Positions 1 through 8,720 of a DNA stretch of 64,000 bases are shown here, piece after piece. The notes beneath the pieces were generated by a model. The model did no database searches. It saw only the letters and a list, made by a program, of their open reading frames with translations, and was not told the DNA's origin. The DNA is from Muribaculaceae bacterium Isolate-110 (HZI) (GTDB taxonomy: Bacteria > Bacteroidota > Bacteroidia > Bacteroidales > Muribaculaceae), in assembly GCA_003762875.1 (NCBI GenBank), contig RIBL01000010.1:49973-113972 (forward strand), written 5' to 3'. Each line of letters opens with the position of its first letter. Position 1 is the stretch's first letter. The position numbers were made by a program, and so were the translations under genes.

Positions 1-299
1 AGCGAGTAGAACTGCTGTTTCAGACGGGCCACGTCCTCGGCCGGTATTTCGGCCGCTTCGAGGCCCGAAAGTCGGGTCACTTCCTCGAGTATTTCAGGCT
101 TGGTGAGTGAACGGCGCACAGTGTGTTCCGTCTCGGCGGCCTCTGCAGGCTCGGCCTCGGCGGGTGTGTCTCCCGGTGATACTGTTTGGGCCGAGGGTTC
201 GGACTCCACCGGGGTTTCGGCAACTGCTGCGTTAAGCTCTTGATTCAAGGTGGGCTCCTTTACCTCTTCAGGTGTCAGGATGGGGTCATTCAATTCCAT
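1..299 (-). CDS. DUF349 domain protein, N-terminal part (runs off the window)
   Basis: The reading frame starts with ATG at 299 and continues leftward past base 1, so only about 99 residues are visible. The first ~60 residues are rich in Glu, Pro and Ala and probably disordered. After that comes a conserved stretch around TKPEILEEVTRL and a segment ending LKQQFYSL, which matches my memory of the start of the Bacteroidales DUF349 proteins (helical repeat proteins of unknown function). The DUF349 repeats themselves would lie beyond the window. The family assignment rests on this short N-terminal region only. The start is the first in-frame ATG after a long AT-rich intergenic stretch. Confidence 0.6.
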   Translation of the reverse strand, partial: MELNDPILTPEEVKEPTLNQELNAAVAETPVESEPSAQTVSPGDTPAEAEPAEAAETEHTVRRSLTKPEILEEVTRLSGLEAAEIPAEDVARLKQQFYS

Positions 300-473
300 A
301 ATTTGGAGATGGGGTGAAGTGAAAATAATCGATTCAGACTGCTAATTTATAAACAATTTATTGTAATTCCACAAAATTTCCATAATTTTTTACTCCACAA
401 TGAGAAAAATGCGTAAAAATAGGGCTGAAACATTGATATTGCTGCCATTTTTGTCCACTTTTCAGTGCTTATG

Positions 474-505
474 TTTGCAAAATACGCAAAATCGCCGTAT
501 CTTTG
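474..505 (+). promoter_or_regulatory. Bacteroidetes-type promoter for tRNA-Leu
   Basis: TTTG at 474-477, a 20-base spacer, then TATCTTTG at 498-505. This matches the Bacteroidetes -33/-7 consensus (TTTG, TAnnTTTG) and lies about 20 bases before the tRNA. Confidence 0.85.
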
Positions 506-526
506 CACAGATAATTCACATTACCC

Positions 527-608
527 GCGCATGTGGCGTAATTGGTAGCCGCGTTAGACTTAGGATCTAATGACTCAGGTCGTGGGGGTTCGAGTCCCTT
601 CATGCGCA
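527..608 (+). tRNA. tRNA-Leu (anticodon TAG)
   Basis: The acceptor strands GCGCATG (527-533) and CATGCGC (601-607) pair over seven bases, with discriminator A at 608. The anticodon stem TTAGA/TCTAA encloses loop CTTAGGA, giving anticodon TAG (leucine CUA codons). A long variable arm is present, as expected for class II tRNAs, and the T-loop GTTCGAGTC is intact. No CCA is encoded. An intrinsic terminator follows directly. Confidence 0.93.
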
Positions 609-615
609 CGGATAA

Positions 616-652
616 ATCCATTGCAGCTCATTTGGCCGCAATGGATTTTTTG
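616..652 (+). terminator. Intrinsic terminator of tRNA-Leu
   Basis: ATCCATTGC (616-624) pairs with GCAATGGAT, followed by a run of T to about 652. Confidence 0.85.
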
Positions 653-671
653 TTGTTTCTACAGGTGAGGA

Positions 672-756
672 GATACAAACAGACAAAAGTTTCAAAAGGG
701 ACAAAAGTTTATAATATGCTTTTGTCCCTTTTGAAACTTTTGTATTCTTATGTATC
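672..756. repeat. Long inverted repeat at the tRNA-Leu/malQ convergent junction
   Basis: Two perfectly complementary 25-base arms (683-707 and 719-743) with an 11-base loop, plus an outer GATAC (672-676)/GTATC (752-756) pair. The left half (672-715) aligns without gaps to 36207-36250 (37 of 44 bases identical), so the two belong to one repeat family. The structure ends one base before the malQ stop codon and may act as a bidirectional terminator. Confidence 0.85.
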
Positions 757-3447
757 TTATCTTCCCGAGTTGCGCACCATGTCACTGATGTGGTTGTTAA
801 ACTCGTCGGAGGCGTTGAGCTGCTCGAGGGTCAGATGCATGCGGTAACGCCAGTAGTGACGCGGGTTGGCGGGGATATTGATAAGCTCCTCGCGCGGGTC
901 GGTGCGGCGGAGCACACCGTCGGTCGACAGCCAGTCCTGGAGCGGAAGGATACACAGCATGGACGATGAGTCGAGATGCATTCTGATGATGCGCTCGCAT
1001 ATCCACGGCTCGGCATACTGCGGTGCTTCGCCCGGCTCGCGCAACACTTCGTTGAAGTATTTCTGCGTGGTGGCGCGGTCGGCCTCCCACCAGCGGCGTA
1101 TGCCGTCCATGTCGTGGGTCGAAGTGGTGCACACCGAATAGTAGGGATAGGTCCAGGTGTTGCCAAACGGGGTGGTGGGGTCCTTGGGCATGCGCTGTAT
1201 CTCGAGCACGAGTATTTCGAGCGCGCTCATGACCGCGGGCACGCATGCGGGTATCATGCCGAGGTCTTCGGCACACACGAGCATGTCGGTGGCGTCGATG
1301 AGCGGCGGCATCTTCCACATGGCTTTGCCATACCAGAAGTCGTTGTTGCGGCGATAGTAGAAGTCGTTGTAGAGACGGTTGAAACACCACTTTTCGTAGT
1401 CGTTGAGACAACGGTACTGATAGGTGTACTGGGCCGAAATGCGGGGGTGATATTTGCCCTTCTCATAGGGGTCTTCGATAAAGAGCACGTCGTCGATGAG
1501 TCCGAGCAGGGCCTGGCATATGCGGTCGTTCTCCTCCGAGCCTTCGCCGTTTTCGGCCAGGGTGGCGAAGTGGTCGGCCACCTTGCGCTGGGTGTCAAAC
1601 TCCTCGCGCAAACGATAGCGTCCGTCACCCATAGGCATGAGATAGCGGTCGCGACACTCGTCGGCTTTGTCACCGAAGAAGTCTTTGAGCATCCATTCGA
1701 GTATGAGCGGGTGGGTCTGGCGGTCGGTGTCGAGCCAGAAGTCATAGTTGTGGCGCAGCTCGTCGGCCGAGAAGGGGAGAGCGCGGTTGAAGATGCCGAG
1801 CAGTCCGTGGATGGCATCCATCGGTATCTGCCATATGCGGAAAAATCCGAGCACGTGGTCTATGCGGTAGGCGTCGAAATATTCCGACATCTTGCGGAAA
1901 CGGGCTTTCCACCATGCGAAGCCGTCTTTGGCCATCTCTTCCCAGTTGTAGGTCGGTAATCCCCAGTTCTGTCCCAGCACCGAGAAGTCATCCGGCGGCG
2001 CGCCGGCCTGGCAGTCGAGGTTGAAGAGGCGGGGAGAAATCCAGGCGTCGACACTGTTGCGCGAGATGCCGATAGGTATGTCGCCCTTGATGGCTACGCC
2101 GTGGGCGCGGGCATAGTCGTGGACCATGCGCATCTGGCGGTCGAGGTGATACTGCTGGTAATATACATAATATATGTCATCGAGGTGTGCGGCGATAAAT
2201 CCCTTGACTTTCTCCTCGTCATAGACGGCATATTCGCCCCAGCGGCTCATGTCGGAGGTGCAGTTGAGGTCGCGCAGCACGCAGAATGCCGCATAGGGCG
2301 TGAGCCACGATGCGTTGCGGCTGAGGAAGCTCTGAAATTCGGGCGTAGACATGTCGGCATGACCGTTTTGGGCAAAGAGCTCGCGGGTATACTGGTTCTT
2401 GGCCTTGTTGACGCGTTCATAGTCGATCTGCGGCAGGCGGTTGAGTTCACGGCCGAGCTCGTCGAAGTAACGCTGACGCTCCTCGTTGTCGAGCCGTCCC
2501 ATCTCGCTCAGACGCAGATACATCGGGTGGAGGGCAAAGGTCGAGTTGGCGTTGTAGGGATAGGAGTCGGTCCATGTGTGGGTCATGGTGGTGTCGTTGA
2601 TGGGGAGCACCTGCACGAAATTCTGATGAGTGCGCACGGCCCAGTCGACCATCTTTTTCAGGTCCATGAAATCGCCCACGCCGAAATCCTCCTCGCTGCG
2701 CAGCGAGAATACCGGTATGGCCACACCAGCACCGCGCCAGGGACTCAGGGGGTTGACCAGACGCTGGCCGGCATCTATGACTGCCGCGCCGTCGGCGTGA
2801 GGGGGTATGTTGAACCAACGGTTGTCGCGTCCCTCCCAGGCCACTACATCGCCGGTGGCTTTCTTTACTATAAGAAACTTATATTCGCTTGAGTCGGCGA
2901 TAGCGTCGAGTGGCAGATTGATGCGCCATGTCGGATATTCCGCATCGCTCATGCGTGGTGCTTTGGCTGGGTCCCACGCGCCGAGGGCTGCTGACGCGCC
3001 GCTTACGGCCACCGCCTCGTCGGGACGTATCATCGGGGCGTCTACGCAGAGTGTGAGCATGCCGCGGACAGCCTCTACTGCCGGAGTCCTGTCGGCGCGG
3101 TTGCATATGCAGTCGGTAAACGCGCTCGCATAGTAGGGTTTGTCCCAAGGCTGGTCGTGCCATCGGTCGAGAATGGTTATTTCCGAAGTGTCGGCCGAGC
3201 GTTCGAAGCGATGGCCTTTGCCCCATTCGCGTTTCACGGAGCCGTTGTCATGACGCACGAAGTAACAATAGTTGATTACATCGAGCGAGTCGGGCAGTTC
3301 CACTGTCACCTGCCATGTCTCATGACCGTTGAGTGTCATGGCCACGGCCTTGTCGGTGTCGCCGCCACCCAATGCTTCGGGTGTGCCCGACAAAAACAGG
3401 CTTTCGCCCCACTCGGTACGGTAATTGACTTCAAATGTAAGTTTCAT
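757..3447 (-). CDS. malQ: 4-alpha-glucanotransferase (amylomaltase) with two CBM20 modules
   Basis: This 896-residue protein transfers alpha-1,4-glucan chains between maltooligosaccharides in the cytoplasm, part of glycogen/starch breakdown. Two starch-binding (CBM20-like) modules occupy roughly residues 1-105 and 125-235, and the GH77 catalytic domain fills the rest. The catalytic residues can be read: nucleophile Asp530 in AYRIDHVLGFF, acid/base Glu727 in CAEDLGMIP, and Asp779 in TSTHDMDG. Domain order and length match the long MalQ type known from Bacteroides and E. coli MalQ relatives in Bacteroidetes. No signal peptide is visible. It stands alone, with a promoter upstream and a large hairpin at its end. 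Confidence 0.93.
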   Translation of the reverse strand: MKLTFEVNYRTEWGESLFLSGTPEALGGGDTDKAVAMTLNGHETWQVTVELPDSLDVINYCYFVRHDNGSVKREWGKGHRFERSADTSEITILDRWHDQPWDKPYYASAFTDCICNRADRTPAVEAVRGMLTLCVDAPMIRPDEAVAVSGASAALGAWDPAKAPRMSDAEYPTWRINLPLDAIADSSEYKFLIVKKATGDVVAWEGRDNRWFNIPPHADGAAVIDAGQRLVNPLSPWRGAGVAIPVFSLRSEEDFGVGDFMDLKKMVDWAVRTHQNFVQVLPINDTTMTHTWTDSYPYNANSTFALHPMYLRLSEMGRLDNEERQRYFDELGRELNRLPQIDYERVNKAKNQYTRELFAQNGHADMSTPEFQSFLSRNASWLTPYAAFCVLRDLNCTSDMSRWGEYAVYDEEKVKGFIAAHLDDIYYVYYQQYHLDRQMRMVHDYARAHGVAIKGDIPIGISRNSVDAWISPRLFNLDCQAGAPPDDFSVLGQNWGLPTYNWEEMAKDGFAWWKARFRKMSEYFDAYRIDHVLGFFRIWQIPMDAIHGLLGIFNRALPFSADELRHNYDFWLDTDRQTHPLILEWMLKDFFGDKADECRDRYLMPMGDGRYRLREEFDTQRKVADHFATLAENGEGSEENDRICQALLGLIDDVLFIEDPYEKGKYHPRISAQYTYQYRCLNDYEKWCFNRLYNDFYYRRNNDFWYGKAMWKMPPLIDATDMLVCAEDLGMIPACVPAVMSALEILVLEIQRMPKDPTTPFGNTWTYPYYSVCTTSTHDMDGIRRWWEADRATTQKYFNEVLREPGEAPQYAEPWICERIIRMHLDSSSMLCILPLQDWLSTDGVLRRTDPREELINIPANPRHYWRYRMHLTLEQLNASDEFNNHISDMVRNSGR

Positions 3448-3495
3448 ATAATAAGTATGATATAATATATTTTATATGCTTTATGTTACAAATGA

Positions 3496-3527
3496 CAAAA
3501 TTAGTGTTTTTTGTAATAAACGGCAAC
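3496..3527 (-). promoter_or_regulatory. Probable promoter of malQ
   Basis: On the minus strand GTTG (3527-3524), 20 bases, then TAATTTTG (3503-3496). The -7 box is perfect and the -33 box deviates by one base. Confidence 0.6.
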
Positions 3528-3550
3528 AATCCGAGAGATGTTTTTAAACA

Positions 3551-3584
3551 GCAATAATCAAAGCTGATCAAAGCTGATTATTGC
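3551..3584. repeat. Inverted repeat between malQ and the glycosyltransferase genes
   Basis: GCAATAATCA (3551-3560) and TGATTATTGC (3575-3584) are perfect complements around a 14-base loop that itself contains the repeated word AAGCTGATCA. It lies between divergent genes, so it is more likely a regulatory or 5'-UTR structure than a terminator. No T run follows. Confidence 0.6.
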
Positions 3585-3667
3585 GCCGTAATGTGATGTT
3601 TTTGGTATTGTAATTGGAAATGAGGCGAATTATGATTAATTTTGTCGCCCCAATTAACGATATAGAT

Positions 3668-4486
3668 ATGACCCAACCAAAGGCATCGCAGAAGATAACT
3701 GTCGTGACGGTGTGCTATAACGCTGTCAAAGAGATAGAGAAGACTATCCAATCGGTTATCAGCCAGACTTATGATAATGTGGAATATATAATAGTCGACG
3801 GCGGTTCGACCGACGGTACACTGGATATAATCCGTAAATACTCGTCGCGCATCACCCGTTGGGTCAGTGAGCCGGACAAGGGCATATTTGACGCCATGAA
3901 CAAGTCGGCGCGTATGGCCACCGGCGAATATATCAATTTCATGAATGCCGGCGACCTGTTTTTTGACGAGAAAGTGCTCTCCGACATTTTTGCCGGCCGC
4001 AGCTATGACGAGGATGTGCTCTACGGGTCCACAATCCTGCATTACAAAGGGGGATACAAGCCCCACCGCTCGGCCACGATCGACCGCATGCTGGTGTGTA
4101 TGCCTTTCTGCCATCAGAGCTCGTTTACAAAAGTGTCGGTGTTGCGCGAACATCCGTTTGACACCACATTTCTCTCCATAGCCGACTGTGTGTTTTTCCG
4201 TCAGCTCTACAATAGCGGCGGCACATTCCGCGATGTGAAAAAATACATTGCCATCTATGACATGTATGGCTACGTATCCAACACTTCGCTGAAGTGTTAT
4301 TTCGAGTCATGTCTCGTACACCGTCAGAATCCCACTCTCGGAGGCTATCTGCGTCGTCTTGTCGACATCAATTTCCGTCCTCTGCGCTACTGCTCGCTGC
4401 GGTTCATGTATGCCGAGCGCAAGAAGCCCGGCAAATACTCGCGCACACTCGAGGCTTTCAGACAGACGTATGACGACAAGGCCTGA
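3668..4486 (+). CDS. Family 2 glycosyltransferase
   Basis: The protein is a GT-A fold family 2 glycosyltransferase of about 272 residues. The N-terminal nucleotide-sugar binding region reads VVTVCYNA, followed by VDGGSTDGT and EPDKGIFDAMN; NAGD stands in the place of the metal-binding DxD. This sequence type resembles WcaA/WcaE-like enzymes of polysaccharide or glycolipid synthesis; donor and acceptor cannot be told. No membrane segment is obvious. The chosen start is the ATG at 3668 (MTQPKAS), just before the conserved domain; upstream in-frame ATGs at 3620 and 3638 are possible. The next gene, another glycosyltransferase, follows after 53 bases and probably shares the transcript. Confidence 0.85.
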   Translation: MTQPKASQKITVVTVCYNAVKEIEKTIQSVISQTYDNVEYIIVDGGSTDGTLDIIRKYSSRITRWVSEPDKGIFDAMNKSARMATGEYINFMNAGDLFFDEKVLSDIFAGRSYDEDVLYGSTILHYKGGYKPHRSATIDRMLVCMPFCHQSSFTKVSVLREHPFDTTFLSIADCVFFRQLYNSGGTFRDVKKYIAIYDMYGYVSNTSLKCYFESCLVHRQNPTLGGYLRRLVDINFRPLRYCSLRFMYAERKKPGKYSRTLEAFRQTYDDKA

Positions 4487-4539
4487 GGCCGGCATTGACC
4501 TGTTTTTCCAACTATTTTTTAGCTGATTCGACACACATT

Positions 4540-5688
4540 ATGATTGCTTATCTTATATATGACCTCAATGTCCGTGGCGGCACACACAAGCAGTTTCTGA
4601 AACTGCTTGAATACACCGAAGCCCAGGGTGAACCGTTTTTCATCGTGACCCGTTTTCTCGACTTCGACAAGACCTATCCCGAGTTTCGCAGATATGCCGA
4701 CCGCATACGGGTCCTGGAGGAAGAGCGCGGCAGCCGCTCGGTGGTGGCGCGTGTGGCACGCACCCTTCGGGCACGACGTCGCCTGGCCGAGATGGTGAGC
4801 GATGCCGATGTGGTCAACATCCACGACTGTGGATTTGAGACTCTGCTGCCGGCCTTCAAGGGCAAACGTGTCGTGTGGCAGATCAACGACCTGTATTACG
4901 TATTTCAGACGGGAGTTTCCGCCTCAAGCCGTCAGTCTCTACGCAACAGGGCCTTGAAGCGGATCATACTTAACGGCTTGAAATATGTCGACGAGATTAC
5001 CGTCAATGTCACCAAAAATGCCGAGCGTGTGAAGCGTTGCATGGGGCGTGACGCCACGGTGCTCTATTGCGGAGTCGAGCCTGTGGGCATAACACGCGAC
5101 ATCAACGAGACTTTCGGCCGGTTTGACAGCCGTCGGGTCAACCTGCTCTCGAGCGGTGTGTGGTTTCCCTACCGCAACTATGAGGCTCAGGTCGAGACGG
5201 TGAGTCTTCTTGTATCCCGCGGCTATGACGTTCATCTCGACATCATAGGCTCCACCTCCCTTGCCCCCGATTATGTCAGGAAGATTGAGGAGATGATAGC
5301 CTCCCGTGGTCTCGGTGACCGCATAGAGATATGCGGCATGGTCGATGAGAAACGATTCAGGGAGCTGCATGAGCGGGCCGACATGTTTTTGTTTGTCAAC
5401 GTCGATCAGAGCTGGGGCCTGGCTGTGTTTGAGGCCATGAGCTGCGGACTGCCCGTGATAGTGAGCGAGAGTGTCGGGGCTACCGAGATACTCCACGACG
5501 GGGTCGACTCACTGTTTGTCAATCCCAAGTCGCCCGAGGCCATAGCCGGCCGCATCGAGAACCTTATGGACGACCGCTCTCTATATACACGCATCTCCGA
5601 TACAGCCTCTCGCTTTCACCAGCAATATACTTGGGACAAGGCCTACTCCGCCCCCATGCTGAAATTACTGAAAAAGAGCGAAAAGTAG
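4540..5688 (+). CDS. Family 4-type (GT-B) glycosyltransferase
   Basis: This 382-residue protein has the GT-B layout. The N-terminal half begins MIAYLIYDLNVRGGTHKQF, a typical acceptor-side glycine loop. The C-terminal half (from about residue 190) holds the glycosyl-transferase group 1 core, with LFVNVDQSWGLAVFEAMSCG and PVIVSESVGATEIL, where the Glu of the EX7E motif contacts the donor nucleotide. It likely adds a sugar in cell-surface glycan or glycolipid synthesis together with the preceding GT2. The start is the ATG at 4540 because the family's conserved N-terminus begins there. Specificity is unknown. Confidence 0.87.
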   Translation: MIAYLIYDLNVRGGTHKQFLKLLEYTEAQGEPFFIVTRFLDFDKTYPEFRRYADRIRVLEEERGSRSVVARVARTLRARRRLAEMVSDADVVNIHDCGFETLLPAFKGKRVVWQINDLYYVFQTGVSASSRQSLRNRALKRIILNGLKYVDEITVNVTKNAERVKRCMGRDATVLYCGVEPVGITRDINETFGRFDSRRVNLLSSGVWFPYRNYEAQVETVSLLVSRGYDVHLDIIGSTSLAPDYVRKIEEMIASRGLGDRIEICGMVDEKRFRELHERADMFLFVNVDQSWGLAVFEAMSCGLPVIVSESVGATEILHDGVDSLFVNPKSPEAIAGRIENLMDDRSLYTRISDTASRFHQQYTWDKAYSAPMLKLLKKSEK

Positions 5689-5721
5689 AAAAAAACATTT
5701 GTCTTTGTAGGAAAATTAGAA

Positions 5722-5747
5722 TAGCCGACGGTCATTCGTGTCGGCTA
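5722..5747. repeat. Short inverted repeat upstream of metX
   Basis: TAGCCGAC (5722-5729) pairs with GTCGGCTA (5740-5747) around a 10-base loop. It sits 33 bases after the glycosyltransferase stop and directly before the metX -7 box. No T run follows, so an operator or weak terminator are both possible. Confidence 0.6.
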
Positions 5748-5754
5748 AATTACG

Positions 5755-5762
5755 TACCTTTG
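5755..5762 (+). promoter_or_regulatory. Putative -7 box of the metX operon
   Basis: TACCTTTG matches TAnnTTTG, 39 bases before the metX ATG. The expected -33 position falls in the loop of the inverted repeat at 5722-5747 and has no TTTG, so the promoter may be weak or activator-dependent. Confidence 0.45.
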
Positions 5763-5801
5763 TTGGCTAAAATCAGAACCGAAAAATAACACCAAAGGGC
5801 A

Positions 5802-6812
5802 ATGACACAATATTACGACCACAACTCACCTTTCGCACTCGAATTTGGCGGCACGCTCGAGCGTCTGCGCATCGCTTACAATACCTATGGCACGCTCAAC
5901 GAGCAGCGCGACAACGTCGTGTGGGTGTGTCATGCCCTGACTGCCAACAGTGACGTGCAGGACTGGTGGCCCCACACGGTGGAGGAAGGTATGTTTCTCG
6001 ACCCTACACGTTATTTTATAATATGTGCCAACTTCATCGGCTCGCCCTATGGCACCACGTGCCCGCTGCATGAAAATCCCGCCACGGGTCGCCCCTATTA
6101 CGGCGATTTTCCCAAGTACACCATACGAGATGTGGTCAATGCCCACCGCATACTGGCCGACGCCCTCGGCATCGGACACATCCACACACTCGTAGGCTGC
6201 TCGGTAGGCGGTTTCCAGGCTGTGGAGTGGGCCGTGATGGAGCCGGAGCGTTTTGAGCGTCTCGCCCTCATGGCCACCGACGGCGTGGCCACCCCCTGGA
6301 CAATAGCCATCAACGAGAGCCAGCGCATGTGCATCGAGGCCGATGCCACCTATGGCGAGTCGCGTCCCGACGCAGGAGCCGCCGGTCTGGCAGCCGCACG
6401 GGCCATAGGTCTGCTCAGCTATCGCGGGCCTTCGGGCTATAACCTCACCCAGCGCGACACGGAGGAGTATCCCGCGCCGCGCCGCGCCGTGTCCTATCAG
6501 CGTTATCAGGGCGAGAAGCTCGTGCGCCGCTTTGACGCTTATTCCTATCACGCAATTCTTGACTCGTTTGACACCCACGACGTGGGCCGCGGCCGCGGAG
6601 GCATGTATGCAGCCCTCTCGACCATCAAGGCCAAGACGCTTGTGGTAGGTCTTACCACCGATATAGTTTTCCCGCCGGCCGACATGATAGCTCTAGCCGC
6701 ACGCATACCACGCGCCCGTTATGCCGAGATACATTCGCCCTTCGGTCACGACGGATTTCTTGTGGAAAACTATCAGCTCAACGCACTAATGAAACCGTTT
6801 ATGCAGAAATGA
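5802..6812 (+). CDS. metX: Homoserine O-acetyltransferase (MetX family, alpha/beta hydrolase)
   Basis: MetX activates homoserine for methionine synthesis by acylating its hydroxyl group. The 336-residue protein has the family's features: RIAYNTYGTLN near residue 25, the nucleophile elbow GCSVGG with Ser134, the catalytic Asp287 in GLTTDIVFP and His316 in FGHDGFL. It is slightly shorter than typical MetX (about 350-380), and the elbow has Cys in the place usually held by Gly or Ala. Some MetX-like enzymes use succinyl-CoA or serine; the substrate is assigned by family only. It heads a run of four genes and overlaps the next by 4 bases. Confidence 0.85.
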   Translation: MTQYYDHNSPFALEFGGTLERLRIAYNTYGTLNEQRDNVVWVCHALTANSDVQDWWPHTVEEGMFLDPTRYFIICANFIGSPYGTTCPLHENPATGRPYYGDFPKYTIRDVVNAHRILADALGIGHIHTLVGCSVGGFQAVEWAVMEPERFERLALMATDGVATPWTIAINESQRMCIEADATYGESRPDAGAAGLAAARAIGLLSYRGPSGYNLTQRDTEEYPAPRRAVSYQRYQGEKLVRRFDAYSYHAILDSFDTHDVGRGRGGMYAALSTIKAKTLVVGLTTDIVFPPADMIALAARIPRARYAEIHSPFGHDGFLVENYQLNALMKPFMQK

Positions 6813-7738
6813 AACCTACCACCAAAGGTTATATCCTCGGTGCCGTGGCAGCAGTGAGCTATGGCACTAATCCGCTTTTTGCCGTACCCCTCTATGAGCT
6901 CGGCCTGAGTGTCGGCTCGGTGTTGTTTTACCGTTACGTGGTTGCCACCCTGCTGCTCGGACTGGTGATGTGGCAGCGCGGCTACAGCTTCCGGCTCGCG
7001 CCGCGCCAGATACCGCTTATGTTTTTGCAGGGTGTCCTGTTCGCGCTCTCGTCGGTAGGACTCTTTGAGGCCTACAAATATATGGACGTGGGCATCGCAT
7101 CGACAATGCTCTTTGTCGAACCTGTGCTCATAGCCTTGATACTATGGATATTCTATCGGCAGAAAATCTCTCTGTCGACCGCTCTGGCGATACTCATATC
7201 GCTCGGTGGAGTCGTGTTGCTGGCCAATCCCGGGCCAGGAGCCAACGTCTCGACACGAGGTGTCACGCTTGTCATACTGTCGGCCCTGAGCTATGCACTC
7301 TATATGATATTTATCAATAAGACGTCGCTGCAACACCTCTCGGGTCCCACACTGACATTCTATTCACTGCTTTTCGGCATCACAGTCATGGTGGTCAAGG
7401 TGGGTTGGCTCACGGAGCTTCAGTCCATACCGATGACACCTATGGGGCTTGTGTGTGCCACAGGCCTGTCGGTGTTTCCCACCATTGTGTCGATACTCAC
7501 CGTGGCTGTGGCCGTGCAACTCATCGGATCGGTGCCGGTGTCGATACTCGGCGCACTGGAGCCTGTGACCGGAGTGCTTGTAGGAGTACTGATATTTGGA
7601 GAGATACTCACATTCAAGGCTGTGCTGGGCATAGTGCTCATCCTCGCGGCCGTGTTTGTGCTGGTGTCCCATCCGCGTAAACTGATAAAAAATGGTAAAG
7701 CAATGTTTCATCATTTTCGGCTGTCTGGCCGTAGGTGA
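6809..7738 (+). CDS. EamA/DMT-family transporter
   Basis: This 309-residue inner-membrane protein has about ten hydrophobic segments in two repeated halves of five, the hallmark of EamA drug/metabolite exporters. The start ATG overlaps the metX stop (ATGA), implying translational coupling. Members of the family export amino acids, threonine, homoserine or nucleosides; the link to metX suggests export of a methionine-pathway amino acid, but this is inference. The last ~25 residues are hydrophilic and overlap the next gene. Confidence 0.85.
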   Translation: MKPTTKGYILGAVAAVSYGTNPLFAVPLYELGLSVGSVLFYRYVVATLLLGLVMWQRGYSFRLAPRQIPLMFLQGVLFALSSVGLFEAYKYMDVGIASTMLFVEPVLIALILWIFYRQKISLSTALAILISLGGVVLLANPGPGANVSTRGVTLVILSALSYALYMIFINKTSLQHLSGPTLTFYSLLFGITVMVVKVGWLTELQSIPMTPMGLVCATGLSVFPTIVSILTVAVAVQLIGSVPVSILGALEPVTGVLVGVLIFGEILTFKAVLGIVLILAAVFVLVSHPRKLIKNGKAMFHHFRLSGRR

Positions 7739-8039
7739 GATTATCGTATGGCTCACGGGTATATCTATTCCCGGGAGCATACTGGGCATGCTTCTCATGA
7801 CGTTTCTGCTTGAGAAGAAGTTGCTGAAAGTTGAGGATGTAGCCCCGATGTGCCGTTTTCTGGTCTCCAACATGGGTTTTTTCTTCGTGCCGCCCGGCGT
7901 GGCTCTTATGCTCTATTTCGATGTGATAGCCGATTCGTGGCTTGCCATCACTGTGGCAACGGTGGTGAGCACCGCGCTCGTGCTGCTTGTGACAGGTCGT
8001 GTACATCAATTATTCCGCCATGGATTTCATAGAAAGTGA
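7692..8039 (+). CDS. LrgA/CidA-family membrane protein
   Basis: A 115-residue protein with four hydrophobic segments and the family motif GISIPGSILGM near residue 23 and NMGFFFVPPGVALM near residue 60. LrgA/CidA proteins are holin-like and work with an LrgB partner; in Bacillus and some other bacteria the pair moves pyruvate. The gene starts 47 bases inside the end of the EamA gene, in another frame, and the N-terminus from that ATG is full length for the family, so the overlap is real. Confidence 0.88.
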   Translation: MVKQCFIIFGCLAVGEIIVWLTGISIPGSILGMLLMTFLLEKKLLKVEDVAPMCRFLVSNMGFFFVPPGVALMLYFDVIADSWLAITVATVVSTALVLLVTGRVHQLFRHGFHRK

Positions 8040-8709
8040 CATATTTCTTGTGGCCCTCACCTTTGGTGTGTATTTCGGGGCCATGCGTCTGCGCGACATC
8101 ACAGGAGTGTCGGCATTTCATCCCGTGCTTGTGACCGTGGCCGTGCTGATCGGTTTTCTGCAACTTACAGGCATCAGCTATGAGACATATTCGCGTCCGG
8201 GCCATATGATAGAGTTCTGGCTCAAACCGGCCATCGTGGCTCTCGGCCTTCCGCTCTATACCCAGTTGAAAGTCATACGCAAGCAGTTCATCCCGATACT
8301 CATGTGTGAGCTTGCGGGCTGTGTGGTGGGCATCATTTCGGTAGTGTTGATAGCCAAATGGATGGGAGCCTCGCGCGAGGTCATAATATCGCTCGCTCCC
8401 AAATCGGTGACCAATGCCATAGCCATCGAGATTACCGGCCATCTTGGCGGCATACCTTCACTCACGGCATCGATAGTTGTGCTTGTCGGTTTGCTTGGAG
8501 CCGTTGTCGGGCTTAAAGTGTTGAGTCTCGGTAATATATCGAGTCCGGTGGCCCAGGGCATAAGCATGGGCACTGCCGCCCATGTCATCGGCACAAGCCG
8601 TGTCAACCAGCTTTCCGAACGTTATGGAGCCTATGCGACAGTCGGACTAATCATCAACGGCGTGCTCACTTCCGTCCTCGCCGGCCCGCTCCTGACACTA
8701 TTGTTGTAA
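8020..8709 (+). CDS. LrgB/CidB-family membrane protein
   Basis: The 229-residue partner of the preceding LrgA-like protein. Its family signature is the region LAPKSVTNAIAIEITGHLGG, followed by GTAAHVIGTSR. It is highly hydrophobic with about seven membrane segments. In plants the LrgAB fusion PLGG1 is a plastid glycolate/glycerate transporter and in bacteria LrgAB is tied to pyruvate uptake or lysis control; which applies here is unknown. The ATG at 8020 is preferred over an in-frame GTG at 7999, and overlaps the lrgA end by 20 bases. A strong bidirectional terminator follows. Confidence 0.9.
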   Translation: MDFIESDIFLVALTFGVYFGAMRLRDITGVSAFHPVLVTVAVLIGFLQLTGISYETYSRPGHMIEFWLKPAIVALGLPLYTQLKVIRKQFIPILMCELAGCVVGIISVVLIAKWMGASREVIISLAPKSVTNAIAIEITGHLGGIPSLTASIVVLVGLLGAVVGLKVLSLGNISSPVAQGISMGTAAHVIGTSRVNQLSERYGAYATVGLIINGVLTSVLAGPLLTLLL

Positions 8710-8720
8710 TAAACGTCCGT

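Noticed and set aside
797..1411. Arg/His-rich open frame inside malQ
   Set aside because: It is the shadow of a GC-rich gene in another frame, with repetitive composition and no domain.
5689..5801. SAM riboswitch before metX
   Set aside because: The only structure is a simple 8-bp stem; the space is too short for the multi-helix SAM-I or SAM-II folds with their conserved cores.
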